Shown here piece after piece: positions 61,592 to 64,000 of a stretch of DNA of 64,000 nt. Made by a program: the position numbers and the translations under genes. The stretch is from SZUA-430 sp964647355 (GTDB lineage: Bacteria; Pseudomonadota; Alphaproteobacteria; Micropepsales; Micropepsaceae), in NCBI GenBank assembly GCA_964647355.1, contig CAZYGK010000001.1:1-64000 (forward strand), read 5' to 3'. Every line of letters begins with the position of its first letter. The stretch's first letter is position 1. The notes below the pieces were generated by a model, which saw nothing but the letters and a program-made list of their open reading frames with translations, made no database searches and was not told where the DNA came from.

Positions 61592-62602
61592 TCAAGGCCT
61601 GAGCGGAATGGCCGACACCCACACGCGCTCCGCAGCATTTGGAACCCCAACTTGCTCCAGCACGTCGACGAAGGCTTGATAAAGAGGCCATGGATAGGGC
61701 GATGGTCCGATTATCACTCGTTCAACTATGCCGCCGACATCGAGCGATGCAACATCGCTCGAAAACTCTTTGTCCAACGGAATTTTGTATACATGCTGCG
61801 GCACGCCTCCAACAACCTCAACGGACTTTGCCATGAGTTTGGACGGAAACAGCTCGTGGCAATAGACCGCGCGCCATTCGCGTTCCTCGCGAAAGGCTTC
61901 GTGTTTTAAACCGGTTACTCCCGAGAAAAGTAAAACGAAGAGATATCGCTCGATCATGTCTGGCTCGACCGTCCGCAGGAAGTCTGATTCGCGCACGATG
62001 TTGTTCATGACCGTTCGCACTTCCGCCGATACGTCCTCAGTTTTCGCATAGACGACCGGGCCGAAGAGTATGTTGAGCGCTGTTGTTGCGGTGGAGCTAG
62101 CGGGCAACTTCAACACGATGGCAACGCGCGTGTCGCTGGTCCCACCGAATGCGCGCCACATCGAAAGCCGGCCAACGTCGTTTTCCTTTGTGTCGTGCTC
62201 TGTTAAAGATGCAACGAAGATATTTAACCCCAAATTCCCGTGCCGCCACCATCCGTTGAAGTTGCTGAACGCTTTTTGGGCGACGCCTGGAGCCACGCCA
62301 TCAACTACGCGTAGGAACTCATTCCAATTTCGTTCATCACCAAAGAACTGCCGTAAAAGCTCATACCCATGTACGACCTCGCTGTAGTCGGCCATACACT
62401 TGGCGTTGCGCATCCACATCCGCTTTCCGCGCAGAATTTTTATTGCAGCATCGGCCGATGTGTAGTGAGCAAACCTGACGCCAGTGGCTGCTTGCGAGAA
62501 GGCGACACCTTGGCGATCGAACATCGCCCGCCGCTCTCTTGATGCAGACGGCATGAACACCTCGTTCAGTCGCACTGTCTGCTGAAACTCCTCGTCGGTC
62601 AT
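61592..62602 (-). CDS. DUF2971 domain protein
   Basis: 336 residues. VRFAHYTSADAAIKILRGKRMWMRNAKCMADYSE is the DUF2971 start; FVASLTEHDTKENDVGRLSMWRAFGG follows, and FREEREWRAVY near 265 is also typical. The role of DUF2971 is unclear; it often turns up beside defence genes. It begins 18 bases after the ThiF-like gene on the same strand, so it probably belongs to that operon. Confidence 0.82.
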   Translation of the reverse strand: MTDEEFQQTVRLNEVFMPSASRERRAMFDRQGVAFSQAATGVRFAHYTSADAAIKILRGKRMWMRNAKCMADYSEVVHGYELLRQFFGDERNWNEFLRVVDGVAPGVAQKAFSNFNGWWRHGNLGLNIFVASLTEHDTKENDVGRLSMWRAFGGTSDTRVAIVLKLPASSTATTALNILFGPVVYAKTEDVSAEVRTVMNNIVRESDFLRTVEPDMIERYLFVLLFSGVTGLKHEAFREEREWRAVYCHELFPSKLMAKSVEVVGGVPQHVYKIPLDKEFSSDVASLDVGGIVERVIIGPSPYPWPLYQAFVDVLEQVGVPNAAERVWVSAIPLRP

Positions 62603-62620
62603 GCGCGCCTCACATTCAAA

Positions 62621-63457
62621 CTACTGCTTGAGTCCGACCCTGAGCTTGGTCAAATCGAAAAACTGATCACCAATGCCGTCAGTATTGTAGTGTGAGCAAG
62701 GCGCGCCTGTGAGATTGTGGCGGGGTTGTTGGCTCGATGTCACCAGTTGCTTATTTCCCTCAAGCTCGAGCCACACATATGATTCTTCAAAAGGGCACCA
62801 CGGCGCTATCAGTTTGACGAACATGCCGATCGCCAGGGACGCGAGCGTTCCATTGGTCCATACGACTTGCGGGTTGATACCAGCATCTCCGTACTTGTTT
62901 TCCTCTTGGCTGAGTCGTTCAGAGGTCAGAAAACCCAGGCACCGCATGCACGGACCGCCCGGTCGCGTCATAATCATTTGGCCGGCGATCGCGTAAGCAC
63001 CGTTCGTCAGCTTTGTGATGTCCATGCCAATATCGATGTACGGAATGCAGAAGCGGCGGGCGGCACTCTCCAAGTACTCGCGCTGCCTGTACCCATCCAC
63101 GCATCCAAAGAGCACGTGCGCGTCGCGCACCAGCTCACTTACGTCCTGCCACTTGTTCTCGCTGGTCGTGACCAACGCCCACGGCCGAATGGCGTGAATG
63201 AGCCGCTCCAATATCTTTACCTTGGGCGTCGCATTAGGGATGTCGGCCTGAGTGGCGCCGATCAGTCGATTGAGATTGCTCGACTCAATCTTCTGCGGGT
63301 CCATGAGCCGGAAATTACCAACGCCGAGATGAGCAAGTTGCTGCGCAATGTGTGAGCCGCCGCCACCCAACCCGACGATTGCCACGCGGGCATCGCGAAG
63401 TGCACTTTCTGAATTCGGTCCAAGGAAACTCTGGCGGCTGAAATCGTCTTTGCTCAT
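62621..63457 (-). CDS. ThiF/E1-like adenylyltransferase
   Basis: 278 residues from the ATG at 63457. VAIVGLGGGGSHIAQQLAHLGVGNFRLMDPQKIESSNLNRL is the nucleotide-binding E1 motif with the Asp and Arg in place; VLFGCVDGYRQREYLESAARRF gives the second Asp. A GGPCMRC pair (C170, C173) and CSH (C254) may bind zinc. E1-like proteins adenylate the C-terminus of a ubiquitin-like partner. The JAB gene ends inside its start codon (ATGA). The first 35 codons of the longer frame (to 63562) lie in the JAB gene. Confidence 0.88.
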   Translation of the reverse strand: MSKDDFSRQSFLGPNSESALRDARVAIVGLGGGGSHIAQQLAHLGVGNFRLMDPQKIESSNLNRLIGATQADIPNATPKVKILERLIHAIRPWALVTTSENKWQDVSELVRDAHVLFGCVDGYRQREYLESAARRFCIPYIDIGMDITKLTNGAYAIAGQMIMTRPGGPCMRCLGFLTSERLSQEENKYGDAGINPQVVWTNGTLASLAIGMFVKLIAPWCPFEESYVWLELEGNKQLVTSSQQPRHNLTGAPCSHYNTDGIGDQFFDLTKLRVGLKQ

Positions 63458-63981
63458 GCGAAGAAGTCTGTGCTGCCGTCTTTGGCGGCGTGAGTGACCT
63501 TCATGTGGCGTCCAATGACGTTGAACTCGGTAATCGGTTGGAATCCGCTTGGAGAAATCCACACACGCCCTGCCATTGCTGTGGGACTCAGCACCAGCGC
63601 CCCGTGTGGGAGCTTGGGCTGTACCTTGGGGAAGTCGGGTACAAATCGCTGTTGCTCGCGGAGGTCGACAGTCGAAAACCAGAGCCGGCCGGGAAGCATG
63701 TGCATGTGTACGTGGAACATGCCGAAGGGCTTAAGGAGCGCGACTTCTAGTGCACGCCGCAGTGCCTCCTGACCGAGAACCGCGCCCATTGTTTGATCGT
63801 TGATGTAGTCGTTGTCGCGAACGGGGAAGTACTCGGTCGCAATGATAACCAAATTTTCTTGGCCGGCAGCAGCGCGGGCGGCGACAAAGCCAACGCGCTC
63901 ATGCGCAAACGGGTGTGGTCGCACGAGGTCCGAGCGAACATCTTCGAGAAACCGGTCACTTGCTCGAAAAACAATGTTCAT
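63454..63981 (-). CDS. JAB/JAMM metallopeptidase (Mov34/MPN type)
   Basis: 175 residues. The JAMM metal site can be read: Glu28 in AHERVGF, H92-x-H94 within FHVHMHM, Ser103 and Asp106 in FSTVD. The gap between the second His and the Ser is 8 residues, one more than the classic 7. Such enzymes remove or process ubiquitin-like tags. It overlaps the E1-like gene by 4 bases. The order JAB then E1 is the order bilC then bilD in Bil operons; the genes for the tag and E2 would lie past the window edge. Its ATG is 19 bases from the end. Confidence 0.82.
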   Translation of the reverse strand: MNIVFRASDRFLEDVRSDLVRPHPFAHERVGFVAARAAAGQENLVIIATEYFPVRDNDYINDQTMGAVLGQEALRRALEVALLKPFGMFHVHMHMLPGRLWFSTVDLREQQRFVPDFPKVQPKLPHGALVLSPTAMAGRVWISPSGFQPITEFNVIGRHMKVTHAAKDGSTDFFA

Positions 63982-64000
63982 GCCGCGCTCTTCTTGTTAA

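Noticed and set aside
50180..64000. Insertion sequence or transposase
   Set aside because: No transposase, integrase or recombinase motif could be found in any frame of the island part seen here.

Overview
The window reads as a high-GC alphaproteobacterial chromosome segment. The organism inference rests on gene content: a DUF2794 protein, a DUF1223 protein, the ccmABCD cluster, hrcA-grpE together, an adenosine-kinase-type PfkB protein, and 4-base stop/start overlaps throughout. I see no rRNA, tRNA, CRISPR array or recognisable transposase.

Positions 1 to about 50,180 are core chromosome. The order is: a partial 3-hydroxyacyl-CoA dehydrogenase; a Pro/Ala-rich anchored protein; phhB; a zincin; thpR; an arylesterase divergent from a YbbA/YbbP-type ABC exporter; a Bax-inhibitor-1 protein; DUF2794; an O-methyltransferase; a lipase-like hydrolase; an SDR; a GldA/GldF/GldG/DUF4340 ABC cluster; DUF1223; acnA; a crotonase; ccmABCD; MarR; a Nudix protein; a lipoprotein; a CysZ-like protein; an adenosine kinase; hisE; an S9 peptidase; znuCBA with a COG0523 GTPase and a WD40 protein; dnaJ and dnaK (with a heat-shock-type promoter); two hypotheticals; grpE and hrcA; rph, rdgB, hemW; an LpoA-like lipoprotein; rsmI and a YraN protein; a BON protein; a SirB1-like protein; a copper-type cluster (two DUF2946-like proteins, an outer-membrane protein, PCu(A)C); and gshB.

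At about 50,180 the Mg-chelatase-like ATPase gene yifB/comM breaks off after its MNPCR motif and runs in frame into a foreign two-HTH segment. From there to the end the DNA is visibly less GC-rich and the genes are accessory. Two orphan genes come first (+ strand). Then a long run of minus-strand genes forms three modules, listed in transcription order from the window end. (a) A JAMM/JAB isopeptidase, a ThiF/E1-like adenylyltransferase and a DUF2971 protein: half of a bacterial ubiquitin-like conjugation operon, whose start probably lies past position 64,000. (b) Two HerA/TraD-like pumping ATPases flanking a small protein, the second ATPase carrying a C-terminal PD-(D/E)xK-like domain. (c) An alpha/beta-hydrolase fused to a P-loop ATPase, overlapping a second AAA ATPase with TPR-like repeats, behind a pair of promoter palindromes.

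The 50-64 kb stretch therefore looks like a defence island inserted in yifB. Module (c), and the grouping of all three modules, are the best candidates for something undescribed. The second end of the island is not in the window.
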